Of a stretch of DNA of 35,019 nucleotides, positions 16,831-24,383 are shown piece after piece (positions within the stretch are counted from its first letter, which is position 1; the number at the start of each line of letters is the position of its first letter). The DNA lies in assembly GCF_920888515.1 (NCBI RefSeq), contig NZ_CAKKTM010000455.1, positions 1 through 35,019 of the forward strand, read 5' to 3'. This DNA is from Protofrankia sp. CiP1_Cm_nod1. Its GTDB lineage: Bacteria; Actinomycetota; Actinomycetes; Frankiales; Frankiaceae. Position numbers and translations under genes: made by a program. Under the pieces are notes generated by a model, which was not told where the DNA came from, made no database searches, and was given only the letters and a program-made list of their open reading frames with translations.

Positions 16831-16864
16831 ATAGTCACTATACCGTTGACTATCAACGAATCAA
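16831..16864 (-). promoter_or_regulatory. MFS promoter with MarR-type operator in the spacer
   Basis: On the minus strand: TTGATT (16864-16859), a 16-base spacer and TATAGT (16842-16837). The spacer is almost filled by the palindrome CGTTGA-CTA-TCAACG (16844-16858). A second palindrome, ATAGT-C-ACTAT (16831-16841), overlaps the -10 box. Binding there would block RNA polymerase. Confidence 0.65.
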
Positions 16865-16897
16865 TATTGACACCACGATGATAAGATCGTTGGAATC

Positions 16898-17332
16898 ATG
16901 AGCGTCGCCGCAACCACCTCAGGGTTGATCGTCCTGTTGACACGCCTCGCCCGGCGCGTGTACCGGGAGGCCACCGACGACGTGCTCGGCATGACGCTCA
17001 AGCAGTTCGTGATCCTCAACCATCTCAGCGAGGACACCGGTGTCCCCCAGCGGCATCTCGGCGATGTGCTGTGCCTGGACGCGAACAACCTCGTGCTGCT
17101 CCTCAACGAGGTCGAGCGCGCGGGCTGGGTGGAACGCCGGCGCGATCCCACCGACCGCCGGCGCCACCTCGTCTATCGCACGCGCGCCGGCAGCAGCGCC
17201 CTCACGGCCGCCGAACGCGGGATGGACGCCGTCGAGGACAGGATCCTCGACACGCTGAACCCCCAGGAACGCACGGCCCTGCGCCTCCTGCTCGCCGCCG
17301 CGCTGGCGGAGGGTACGCCGTCCCACGACTGA
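16898..17332 (+). CDS. MarR-family regulator of the divergent MFS exporter
   Basis: 144 aa with a standard MarR fold: VLGMTLKQFVILNHLSEDTG, then helix-turn-helix QRHLGDVLCLDANNLVLLLNE and wing WVERRRDPTDRRRHLVYRT (the Asp-Arg wing tip is conserved). TGATAAGAT at 16879-16887 is an extended -10 element only ten bases before the ATG, so a very short 5' leader is likely. It shares a 70-bp promoter region with the MFS gene, and autorepression together with repression of the exporter is the expected circuit. Confidence 0.9.
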   Translation: MSVAATTSGLIVLLTRLARRVYREATDDVLGMTLKQFVILNHLSEDTGVPQRHLGDVLCLDANNLVLLLNEVERAGWVERRRDPTDRRRHLVYRTRAGSSALTAAERGMDAVEDRILDTLNPQERTALRLLLAAALAEGTPSHD

Positions 17333-17502
17333 CGGCGACCATACATGATCGATCGTAATCGGTCAGGGCCGGTCAGCAACCAGTACACCAGCCACGACGC
17401 CGGATGAGGCGTGAAGCGGCCACGCGTGGCGCCTGCGGCGAGCTGCGGCAGTCTCGGCCGCCAGCGGCTGGGCCGACTTCGGGCCGCCGGGTGACCGGAC
17501 GA

Positions 17503-17556
17503 TTAAGCGGAATCAAACTCCACTTAACTGTTACGATCCGGAGGGCAATTCCGCTT
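17503..17556 (+). promoter_or_regulatory. TetR-type operator upstream of the second MFS gene
   Basis: TTAAGCGGA (17503-17511), a 7-base spacer and TCCACTTAA (17519-17527) form a 25-bp dyad with one mismatch in nine. A further half-site TCCGCTT lies at 17550-17556. The -10 region and ribosome site follow. The TetR gene just after the exporter is the obvious candidate repressor. Confidence 0.6.
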
Positions 17557-17573
17557 GTCCGGGACGGAGGCCC

Positions 17574-19049
17574 ATGTCCACAGAACGCAGCGACCAGCAG
17601 GTCGCCATCACTTTTGCCGCGCTTACGCTCGGTACTGCCGGTTACACACTGTTGCAGTCGATGGTGCTGCCGGCCCTGCCGGTCGTCCAGCGGGATCTGC
17701 ACACCTCCCAGACGACGGTGACCTGGGTGCTCACCGCCTACCTGCTGTCCGCCTCGGTCGCGACACCCATCCTGGGCCGCCTCGGCGACATGTTCGGCAA
17801 GAAGAAGATGCTCGTCGTCGTCTATGCCTCGCTGACCGCCGGATCGCTGCTGGCCGCGCTGACGAGCTCGGTCGGCGTGCTCATCGTCGCCCGGGTGGTC
17901 CAGGGGATCGGCGGCGGGCTGTTCCCATTGTCCTTCGGCATCATCCGCGACGAGTTCCCGGCCCGCCGGGTGCCCGGCGCCATCGGGCTGATGTCGGGGA
18001 TGCTCGGTATCGGCAGCGCGCTCGGCATAGTGATCGCCGGGCCGGTGGTCGACCACCTGTCGTGGCACTGGCTGTTCTGGATCCCGCTCATCATGTCGGC
18101 GCTCGCCACCCTGGTAACGGCGCTGTTCATCCCGGAGTCCCCGGTGCGCAGCCCGGGACGGGTCAACCTCCCGGCCGCGGCACTGCTGTCCGGCTGGCTG
18201 GTCGCGTTGCTGCTCGGGCTTAACCGGGGCAGCGCCTGGGGCTGGACGTCCGGCGGCACACTGGGCCTGTTCGGCGCGGCCGTGGTGCTGATCGTGCTGT
18301 GGATCCAGGTGGAGGAACGCTCCGCCGTACCGCTGATCGACATGACGATGATGCGCGTCCCGGCCGTGTGGTGGACCAACGTGGCGGCGTTGCTGCTCGG
18401 CGTCGGAATGTACTCGACCTTCATCGTCATCCCGCCGTTCCTGCAGGCGCCCCCGGAGGCCGGTTACGGCTTCGACGCCTCGGTCACCGTCTCCGGGCTG
18501 TATCTGCTGCCCAGCAGCATAGCTATGATCATTATGAGCTCCCTGATCGGCCGGATCACCGCCCGGCGCGGGGCCAAGCAGCCGCTGGTGGTGGGTTCCC
18601 TGCTGGCCTCGGTCCCGTTCCTGATGCTCTCGGTGGCGCACCACGAGCCCTGGGAGTTCTTCGTCGCCACGACCATCCAGGGCCTCGGTATCGGGCTTGC
18701 GTTCTCGTCCATGTCCAACCTGATCATCGAGGCCGTCCCGGCCGGCCAGACCGGGGCCGCGACCGGGATGAACGCGAACATCCGCACCATCGGCGGGTCG
18801 ATCGGAAGCCAGGTCGTCACCAGCATCCTGGCCTCCGGCGCCCTGGCGAGCGGGCTGCCGAGCGAGCACGGCTACAGCGTGAGCTTCGCGGTACTGGCCG
18901 TGTCGATGGTTGCCGCCGCGGTGGCGGCCGCCATCGTGCCGCTACGCCGGCAGCCCACCGGCACCCCGGCCAGCGAGGCTCCGGCCGCCAGGAACATGAC
19001 GCTGCCCGAGCCGCGCGGCGGTGCTCCGGCGACCACACAGTCCTGCTAG
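17574..19049 (+). CDS. MFS drug:H+ antiporter, DHA2 type
   Basis: 491 aa; ATG closely preceded by GGAGG. About 14 membrane segments; helix 1 VLPALPVVQRDL and GRLGDMFGKKK (motif A) are followed by GMLGIGSALGIVIAGPVVDHLSWHWLFWI (motif C region; split as GMLGIGSALGIVIAGP and VVDHLSWHWLFWI). The sequence resembles EmrB/QacA-type multidrug exporters. The C-terminal 30 residues are polar. It is followed after 38 bp by a same-strand TetR regulator and preceded by a 25-bp dyad, so it is probably induced by its substrate. Confidence 0.9.
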   Translation: MSTERSDQQVAITFAALTLGTAGYTLLQSMVLPALPVVQRDLHTSQTTVTWVLTAYLLSASVATPILGRLGDMFGKKKMLVVVYASLTAGSLLAALTSSVGVLIVARVVQGIGGGLFPLSFGIIRDEFPARRVPGAIGLMSGMLGIGSALGIVIAGPVVDHLSWHWLFWIPLIMSALATLVTALFIPESPVRSPGRVNLPAAALLSGWLVALLLGLNRGSAWGWTSGGTLGLFGAAVVLIVLWIQVEERSAVPLIDMTMMRVPAVWWTNVAALLLGVGMYSTFIVIPPFLQAPPEAGYGFDASVTVSGLYLLPSSIAMIIMSSLIGRITARRGAKQPLVVGSLLASVPFLMLSVAHHEPWEFFVATTIQGLGIGLAFSSMSNLIIEAVPAGQTGAATGMNANIRTIGGSIGSQVVTSILASGALASGLPSEHGYSVSFAVLAVSMVAAAVAAAIVPLRRQPTGTPASEAPAARNMTLPEPRGGAPATTQSC

Positions 19050-19087
19050 CGGCTGTGTTCGCCGCGTGACACTACTACCGTGTCGTC

Positions 19088-19771
19088 ATGAGCAGGACCG
19101 CGGAAACCTCGTCCGTGCCCGCGCTGTCAGAGACGACAGCGCCGGAACGGCTACGCTGCGACGCGGCGCGGAACCGGGAACGGGTGCTCTCCGCGGCGTC
19201 CGAGGTGTACGGCGAGCGCGGTCCCGCCTTCACCATGGAGGAGGTCGCCAGCCGCGCCGGAGTCGGCATCGGCACCGTCTACCGCCGTTTCCCGACCAAG
19301 GGCGCGTTGCTGGACGCGGTCGCCCTGCCCTACCTCGAGCGCATGCTGGGCCTGGCCAGGGCCGCCGGCGAGCACCGCGAGCCCGGCGAGCGCCTGGAGA
19401 CGTTCGTGCGGACCCTGGTGGAACGGCACGCCAGCGAGGGCAGGGGCAACAGCCGGCTGTGGGACTCGGCCCTCGGCCGGCCGCTGCGGGAGGAGATCCA
19501 CCGGGTGGTGGACGGCCTGCTCGAGGCCGCCCGCAAGGCCGGCCGGCTACGCCCGGACGTCACCTACCGTGATATTTCCGTCCTGTTGTGGACGGTGACC
19601 AGCCTGGTCGACGCGACCGACCGGGTCGCGCCGATGGTGTGGCGCCGCCATCTGGACCTGCTCCTCGACGGGCTGCGCCCGGACGGCCCACGGCCGCTGG
19701 CCACCCCGCCGGTCGACGCGCAGGAGTGGGAGCGGGTGGTCACGAGCTCCGCCGCGCTGCGTCTGCACTGA
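19088..19771 (+). CDS. TetR-family regulator of the preceding MFS gene
   Basis: 227 aa. The N-terminal helix-turn-helix is clear: RERVLSAASEVYGERGPAF, then TMEEVASRAGVGIGTVYRRF and PTKGALLDAV. The C-terminal ligand domain is of the TetR type with VLLWTVTSLVDATD. There is no ribosome site. TACCGT (19076-19081) lies seven bases before the ATG, so the mRNA is probably leaderless. Its 3' end overlaps the convergent MFS gene by 32 bp, which would allow antisense pairing of the two messages. Confidence 0.88.
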   Translation: MSRTAETSSVPALSETTAPERLRCDAARNRERVLSAASEVYGERGPAFTMEEVASRAGVGIGTVYRRFPTKGALLDAVALPYLERMLGLARAAGEHREPGERLETFVRTLVERHASEGRGNSRLWDSALGRPLREEIHRVVDGLLEAARKAGRLRPDVTYRDISVLLWTVTSLVDATDRVAPMVWRRHLDLLLDGLRPDGPRPLATPPVDAQEWERVVTSSAALRLH

Positions 19772-21320
19772 CCGGATCGCTCCCCTGGACGGGGACGGCC
19801 GGTTGCGGGGGGACGGCCGGCCGCGAGGGGACGGCCGTCCTCCGGCCGGGTAGCAGGAAGGCGCACGGTACCGCGGCGGCGGTGAGCGCCAGCGTCCACC
19901 AGAAGGTGTTCCCGAAGGCGTCCGCCAGCCCGGCCGCGTCCACCCGGGCGGATCCGCCCCGGTCAGCGATCCCGTGGGCGAGGACCACCGCGAGCACGGC
20001 GGTGCCGAGGGAGCCGCCGACCTGCTGGAAGATCCGCACCGCCGAGGTGGCGCGGGGGATCTCGTCCTGGTGCAGGCCGTGGTAGACCGCTGACATGACA
20101 GGGATCATCACCGCCGCCAGCCCGACACCGCGCAGGGCCAGGGACGCGCCGAGCAGCCACTCGCTGGTGCCGGTGCCGACCTGGGTGTAGGCGGCGGTAC
20201 CCAGCACGCTGAGCACCAGGCCGGTGATGGCGAGCGGCCGGACGGCCCCCCGGTCGGCGAGCCGGCCGGCCACAACCATGGCGATCATCATGCCGATTCC
20301 CTGCGGGGCCATCAGCAGCCCGGCCTCGGCCGCACTGCGCCCACGGACCTGCTGCTCGTACAGCGGGAGCAGGAACATCGCGCCGAACAGCGCGATCCCG
20401 GAGAGGAACATGATCCCGGATGAGCCGGTGAAGGACCGGCTGCGGAACATCCGCAGGTCGATGATCGGCTCCGCCTCGCTCGTCAGGGCATGCGCGACGA
20501 ACAGGACCAGCAGGGCCGCTCCGGCGACCAGCGGGACGACCGCCTCGAGGTCGGTGAAGCTGCCCCGGCTGCCCGCCGCCGAGAAACCGTAGACGACCGC
20601 CGCCAGCGCCGGGGAGAGCAGCACGAGCCCACGGACGTCCAGCGGATGCCGGCCCGGGATCCGCATGTCGGGCAGCCCCCGCCAGGCCAGCAGCAGGGCG
20701 GCCAGGCAGACCGGCACGTTGATGAGGAAGATCCAGCGCCAGCTCAGGGTGTCGATGATCACACCGCCTATGACCGGGCCCAGGACGGGCGTCACCAGGG
20801 CGGGCACGGCGACCGTGGCCATCAGCCGGCCCATCCGCCGCGGGCCGGCGGCCTGGGCGAGGATGGTCTGCATCAGCGGCAGGAGCATGCCACCGCCGAT
20901 GCCCTGCAGCACCCGGAAGGCGATCAGGCTGCCGGCTGACCAGGCCATCCCGCACAGCACCGACCCGACGAGGAACAACGCCAGCGACAGCATCCACATC
21001 CGCTTGCCGCCGAAGCGCTCCACCGACCAGCCGGTCAGTGGGATCACCATCGCCAGCGCGAGCATGTAGCCGGTGCTGACCCACTGGATCGTCGAGATCC
21101 CGACTCCGAACGAACGCCCCAGGGTGTCGATGGCGACTGCGATGATCGTGAGGTCCAGTTGCACGACCACCGTGCCGACCAGGATGATCCCGGCGAGACG
21201 GAGCAGCGCCGGGTCGAGCCGGTCGCTCTCCGCCCGCTTCGCCTTCGCCGGCTCCGGCCCGCCCGGCTCGTCCGGCTCGTCCGGCCGCTCGGATGCGGTG
21301 GACGCCTGGGTCTGTGCCAT
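19740..21320 (-). CDS. MFS drug:H+ antiporter, DHA2 type (third exporter)
   Basis: 526 aa from the ATG at 21320, where GGAGG lies six bases upstream; the open frame to 21467 has no ribosome site. After a polar Pro/Glu-rich N-terminus come about 14 membrane segments with VVQLDLTIIAVAIDTLGRSF (helix 1, motif D1-like), PVLGPVIGGVIIDTLSWRWIF (motif C) and FRVLQGIGGGMLLPL. The family exports lipophilic drugs or metabolites. It is divergent from a TetR regulator across a 191-bp region containing a 27-bp near-perfect palindrome. The last residues are Pro/Ala-rich and overlap the 3' end of the other TetR gene. Confidence 0.9.
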   Translation of the reverse strand: MAQTQASTASERPDEPDEPGGPEPAKAKRAESDRLDPALLRLAGIILVGTVVVQLDLTIIAVAIDTLGRSFGVGISTIQWVSTGYMLALAMVIPLTGWSVERFGGKRMWMLSLALFLVGSVLCGMAWSAGSLIAFRVLQGIGGGMLLPLMQTILAQAAGPRRMGRLMATVAVPALVTPVLGPVIGGVIIDTLSWRWIFLINVPVCLAALLLAWRGLPDMRIPGRHPLDVRGLVLLSPALAAVVYGFSAAGSRGSFTDLEAVVPLVAGAALLVLFVAHALTSEAEPIIDLRMFRSRSFTGSSGIMFLSGIALFGAMFLLPLYEQQVRGRSAAEAGLLMAPQGIGMMIAMVVAGRLADRGAVRPLAITGLVLSVLGTAAYTQVGTGTSEWLLGASLALRGVGLAAVMIPVMSAVYHGLHQDEIPRATSAVRIFQQVGGSLGTAVLAVVLAHGIADRGGSARVDAAGLADAFGNTFWWTLALTAAAVPCAFLLPGRRTAVPSRPAVPPQPAVPVQGSDPVSADAARRSS

Positions 21321-21414
21321 CACGAGCCTCCGGGAACGGTTCGGGGACGGTCGATGCCTGGAACGCCCTGGCGCGACGTAGCCGGACGGATACGCGACCA
21401 CGGCCGACGCTACA

Positions 21415-21502
21415 CTGTATCGACAACCCGTACAGCGTCTTCCAGGCGATACGGCGTATCGATTCACCGTACGAAGTATCGCTGGATCGGATCCGGCGAT
21501 AC
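21415..21502. promoter_or_regulatory. GTATCG half-site array with two palindromes
   Basis: GTATCG or its complement occurs at 21417, 21447, 21456, 21476 and 21497. CGATAC-GGC-GTATCG (21447-21461) is a perfect palindrome. 21476-21502 is a 27-bp palindrome with one mismatched pair, centred on GGATC-G-GATCC. The latter overlaps TACCCT (21500-21505), seven bases before the TetR start. Autoregulation and repression of the divergent MFS gene are likely. Confidence 0.65.
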
Positions 21503-21511
21503 CCTCGTCCC

Positions 21512-22333
21512 GTGCCCGGTGACCGCCATGCCGCGATCCAGACGCCGGACGCCTCCCCGCGGGCCGACCGGCCGCCGGCAGGCCTGCTGTGGGCCCGCCT
21601 GGCCAAGGAGAGGAAACCGGGGCTCACCCGGCAGGCGATCGTCGACACGGCGATCGCGCTGGCCGACGCCGAAGGGCTGGAGGCGGTCTCCATCCGGCGG
21701 GTCGCGGCGGCGCTGGGCGCCCGTCCGATGAGCCTCTACTCGCACATCCAGCGCAAGGACGACCTCTTCGAGCTGATGACCGACGAGGCAATGGCCGACA
21801 TCATCGTTCCCGAACCGCTGCCCGCCGACTGGCGGGACGCGCTGTGGACGATCGCCCAGCGAACGCGCGCTGTTGCCCTGCGACATCCGTGGATCGTGAA
21901 GGCCAGAGGCCACTGGCCGCGCCTGGGGCCCAACGCCATGCGCCATCTGGAGCAGTCCCTGGCCGCCGTCGCCGGCCTCGACATCGACCAGCGGCATCGG
22001 ATCCGCATTCTGCGGGCCGTCGACACCTACACGGTCGGGCACCTCGTCACCGAACGGCTCGACCAGGTCAGGCCGCCCCGGGGAGACGTGGACGCCACCG
22101 AGCAGCGGCAGCTGGTCCAGAGCTACCTGCGGACTCTCGTCGACACCGGCGACTTTCCCCGGATCGCCGAGCTGGATCCGGACCTGTCCGCGCTGACCGA
22201 CCACGGCGATGCGCAGCAGAGGTTCGACGAGGGCCTGGCGTGGGTGCTGGCCGGCATCGCCGCCTCCCTGCCGGAGCTCCCCCGCGGCCCTCGCCGCCGC
22301 CCGGACGCCGTCCGGGGAGCGGGCCGGCGGTAA
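21512..22333 (+). CDS. TetR-family regulator with tetracycline-repressor-like C-terminal domain
   Basis: 273 aa from the GTG at 21512; an upstream open frame to 21293 runs through the operator array and is rejected. Helix-turn-helix at about residues 37-85: GLTRQAIVDTAIALADAEGL, then SIRRVAAALGARPMSLYSHI and QRKDDLFELM. The long C-terminal region (WRDALWTIAQRTRAVALRHP) fits the TetR_C_1 class used by drug-responsive repressors. The likely -10 box ends seven bases before the start codon, indicating a leaderless mRNA. It controls the divergent MFS exporter by inference. Confidence 0.88.
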   Translation: MPGDRHAAIQTPDASPRADRPPAGLLWARLAKERKPGLTRQAIVDTAIALADAEGLEAVSIRRVAAALGARPMSLYSHIQRKDDLFELMTDEAMADIIVPEPLPADWRDALWTIAQRTRAVALRHPWIVKARGHWPRLGPNAMRHLEQSLAAVAGLDIDQRHRIRILRAVDTYTVGHLVTERLDQVRPPRGDVDATEQRQLVQSYLRTLVDTGDFPRIAELDPDLSALTDHGDAQQRFDEGLAWVLAGIAASLPELPRGPRRRPDAVRGAGRR

Positions 22334-22340
22334 CCGCGCC

Positions 22341-22370
22341 GCGACAGGGCCAGTCGCGACAGGGCCGGAC
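22341..22370. repeat. 15-bp tandem repeat
   Basis: GCGACAGGGCCAGTC (22341-22355) and GCGACAGGGCCGGAC (22356-22370). The shared core GTCGCGACAGGGCCG differs at two of 15 positions from the unit at the vapC start (7006-7044). Nearby, GTACGG-N6-CCGTAC (22419-22436) is a separate small dyad of unknown use. Confidence 0.7.
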
Positions 22371-22502
22371 AATCAGCGCGGCCGGGTACGGACGAGCGAA
22401 TCGACGCCTCTCCGCGCAGTACGGCCCAGACCGTACATAAACACCCAATTGGTATAACTCGAACACCCAGAGTGAGCAATACCACAATCCTCAATGCAGT
22501 GG

Positions 22503-22549
22503 TTGACATGTCTTACGCATTGCGTAAATCTACGCAATGCGTAAGACAT
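22503..22549 (+). promoter_or_regulatory. Promoter and paired operators of phasin-like gene 1
   Basis: TTGACA (22503-22508) is a consensus -35 box. It is followed by TTACGC-ATT-GCGTAA (22513-22527) and, 17 bp on centre to centre, TACGCA-A-TGCGTA (22531-22543). Together they form a perfect 19-bp inverted repeat with a 4-base spacer (22508-22526 and 22531-22549). The -10 element (TAAATC region, 22525-22530) lies between the two palindromes. The same layout is found upstream of the second phasin-like gene. Confidence 0.8.
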
Positions 22550-22608
22550 ACGGGGCGTCGGGACCGCACCACCAGCCCGGACAGCGTCAACCATGAAGGA
22601 GGGGCAGC

Positions 22609-22863
22609 ATGGCCACTACCACCCGTCGGCGGAAGAACACGCTGACGAAGTTCATCGAGGACATCGTCGACAACACCAAGGACCTCGTCGACGACCTCAT
22701 CGACCGCAGCCGCGACCTTGAGGACGACCTGCGCAGGACCGCGCGGAACGTCGTCGACGACGACAGCCCCAGCAGCGATGAGCTGCAGGACCTCAAGAAG
22801 GCCCTCGCGGAGCTGACCTCCAAGGTGAACCAGCTCGCCGAGACCAAGGCTGGCAGCAAGTAG
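22609..22863 (+). CDS. Phasin-like small amphipathic protein 1
   Basis: 84 aa; ATG with AAGGAGGGG five bases upstream. A basic start (TTRRRKNTLTKF) is followed by a long charged amphipathic helix (DIVDNTKDLVDDLIDRSRDL) and a C-terminal coiled-coil with Leu/Val heptads (LQDLKKALAELTSKVNQLAE), the pattern of granule-surface phasins and poly-hydroxyalkanoate granule proteins. It is a clear paralogue of the 27772-28029 product (shared KNTLTKFI, KDLVDDLID, LQDLKKAL). A PhaR-type gene lies immediately downstream, which supports the granule assignment. A strong stem-loop follows the stop, so this gene is probably transcribed much more than the operon behind it. Direct proof of granule binding is lacking. 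Confidence 0.72.
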   Translation: MATTTRRRKNTLTKFIEDIVDNTKDLVDDLIDRSRDLEDDLRRTARNVVDDDSPSSDELQDLKKALAELTSKVNQLAETKAGSK

Positions 22864-22876
22864 TTGTCGCATGGCA

Positions 22877-22918
22877 ATCAGGCCGGCGCTCTGGACGGAT
22901 CCAGGGCGCCGGCCTGAT
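22877..22918 (+). terminator. Stem-loop after phasin-like gene 1
   Basis: Arms 22877-22895 and 22900-22918 (19 bp, one G-T type mismatch) around CGGA, then CTTATGTTT. It begins 13 bases after the stop. It would act as a terminator or partial attenuator before the phaR operon. Confidence 0.8.
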
Positions 22919-22960
22919 CTTATGTTTACAATCAAGCATGAGGCAAAGGATGGACCATCG

Positions 22961-23452
22961 ATGAACGCGGCTGCCATGCCGGTCTCGGATGATGGTGCGA
23001 CCGAGCGGCTGATCAGGCGTTACGCGAACCGCAAGCTCTACGACACGGTGGAGCGGCGCTTCACCTCGCTCCGCCAGATCGAGCGGCTCATTCGCGACGG
23101 CGAGAACATCCGGGTCGAGGACCACGAGACCGGCGCCGACATGACAGCCCACTTTCTCGGCCGGGTGCTGAGCAACCGGGACTCGACGGACCTGCCCCTG
23201 GCCGAGCTGATCCGCATGCCGAACCGCATCGCCCGGATCGTCGTCGAAGACCGCCATGAGCAGCAGGACGAGTTGCGCGATCTACGAGCACAGATCGACG
23301 AACTCACCCGTGTGGTGTCCGCGCTCATCAGCGACGCTGACACCACGCGACCCGCGAAACCGGCAGCAGACCGCGACCAGAAAGATCATGTCTCCCCCAA
23401 GCCACCCCCTGATGCTCGCAAAGGCTCGGACGCGCAGAATGTGGACCAATGA
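22961..23452 (+). CDS. phaR: PhaR-type polyhydroxyalkanoate synthesis regulator
   Basis: 163 aa from the ATG at 22961 (AAAGGA ten bases upstream). An ATG at 22922 would add 13 residues, and earlier starts fall inside the terminator stem. The N-terminal PHB/PHA accumulation regulator DNA-binding domain is plain: LIRRYANRKLYDTVERRFTS, then LRQIERLIRDGENIRVEDHE and TGADMT. A coiled-coil (EQQDELRDLRAQIDELTRVV) and a charged tail follow. In proteobacteria PhaR binds both phasin promoters and the PHA granule, freeing the promoters when polymer accumulates. By analogy this protein is the candidate ligand of the TTACGC-N3-GCGTAA sites. The stop overlaps the next gene by ATGA. Confidence 0.85.
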   Translation: MNAAAMPVSDDGATERLIRRYANRKLYDTVERRFTSLRQIERLIRDGENIRVEDHETGADMTAHFLGRVLSNRDSTDLPLAELIRMPNRIARIVVEDRHEQQDELRDLRAQIDELTRVVSALISDADTTRPAKPAADRDQKDHVSPKPPPDARKGSDAQNVDQ

Positions 23453-23880
23453 GCCTGAATCAGCGCCGTACTCCACGCCCGCCCCGGGGGCACTACCGCC
23501 GCCTGCGACGTGACAGCGACGGCAGCCTCTACGACATCAACGAACATCGGCGGATTCCGCTCAGCGAGATCCGCGAGGACATCCAGGCCGGTCGCCGGTT
23601 CCGAGCTGTCCGTGACGGCTCGGGCGAGGACTGTACCAACCAGGTCCTGGCCGACGCGCTCAAGGGCGCGCTGGTGGACAAGGTTGGTCTGCAGACCGGC
23701 ATACCCGCGAGCCTCTCCGCTATTGCCGGTTCGCTACTGTCCGCTCTCGACAAGCGAGACAATGGCGGCGGCATGACATCCCATAATGGCTTGACGTCTC
23801 ATCGTAGCCTACGGGGGCAGCGCGGCAACAGCTTTCCCGGTACCGGCGATGAAAACCGTACGATCCCAGGCCGCGACTGA
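23449..23880 (+). CDS. Second, diverged PhaR-N-like protein
   Basis: 143 aa, coupled to phaR by ATGA overlap. Residues 16-70 (YRRLRRDSDGSLYDINEHRR, then IPLSEIREDIQAGRRFRAVR, DGSGEDCTNQVLADAL) align along their length with the DNA-binding domain of the preceding PhaR: LYD, then L-x2-I-x3-I-x2-G, then V-x-D-x-x-G-x-D-x-T. The recognition-region residues RYANRKLYD are replaced by RRDSDGSLYD, so DNA specificity, if any, must differ. The C-terminal 60 residues are low-complexity and polar. It may be a modifying partner, a granule-binding form or a second repressor. I know of no named family for it. Confidence 0.6.
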   Translation: MSLNQRRTPRPPRGHYRRLRRDSDGSLYDINEHRRIPLSEIREDIQAGRRFRAVRDGSGEDCTNQVLADALKGALVDKVGLQTGIPASLSAIAGSLLSALDKRDNGGGMTSHNGLTSHRSLRGQRGNSFPGTGDENRTIPGRD

Positions 23881-23897
23881 GAAGGGGAGACGGTCAG

Positions 23898-24383
23898 GTG
23901 CATCATGAGACCACGGTGCGGGTACACGCGCCGATCGGGGAGGTCTGGACCGAACTGGAACGCCTGGACGACATCCTCAGGCGTTCACCGGAGATCTCCG
24001 GCCCGATCCAGGTCGACGAGGACGGCGCCCACCGCATCAAGGTGCGGCTGTCGTGGGGACCGCTGAGCCGTCTCGTCGACGCGACCGCCCACATCGACTC
24101 CGCGATCCCGCCGCACCAGCTCACCTGGTCCATCCGCGTGCCCTCCCTGGACGTGCTCTCGACCCAGGTCTTCGACCTGACCTCGGTCGCCGAGGACGAG
24201 ACCAGCCTGCGTTATGTCGCGGAAGTCGACTGCGGACACCGGTATCCCTCTAAGCTGCGACGCGTGCTACCCGACCACGTCGAAGAACATGTCGAGTCGA
24301 TGGCGTCCCGGATAGGGACCCTGGCGGCCCAGCACTGGCAGAGCAAGCAACGGCTGCTCTTCCGCTCCGGCCCGGCCGCCTGA
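23898..24383 (+). CDS. SRPBCC (START/polyketide-cyclase-like) protein
   Basis: 161 aa from a GTG with GAAGGGGAG eight bases upstream. The SRPBCC helix-grip pattern is seen: HHETTVRVHAPIGEVWTELE at the start, then IKVRLSWGPLSRLVDATAHI, QLTWSIRVP, TSLRYVAEVDCG, and a long C-terminal helix HVEEHVESMASRIGTLAAQH. Such proteins enclose a hydrophobic cavity and bind or transfer lipids and other nonpolar ligands. Its stop overlaps the SDR start (TGATG). In a granule-associated operon it might carry a lipid or polymer precursor, but this is inference from position. Confidence 0.75.
   Translation: MHHETTVRVHAPIGEVWTELERLDDILRRSPEISGPIQVDEDGAHRIKVRLSWGPLSRLVDATAHIDSAIPPHQLTWSIRVPSLDVLSTQVFDLTSVAEDETSLRYVAEVDCGHRYPSKLRRVLPDHVEEHVESMASRIGTLAAQHWQSKQRLLFRSGPAA

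Noticed and set aside
17373-18869. A 498-codon minus-strand frame opposite the second MFS gene
   Set aside because: Low-complexity Arg/Gly/Asp/His/Gln composition and complete overlap with a clear transporter gene.
19963-21693. A 576-codon minus-strand frame overlapping the third MFS gene in another phase
   Set aside because: Composition is Arg/Ala/Gly/Pro-rich without motifs; the overlapping frame encodes a standard 14-helix transporter.
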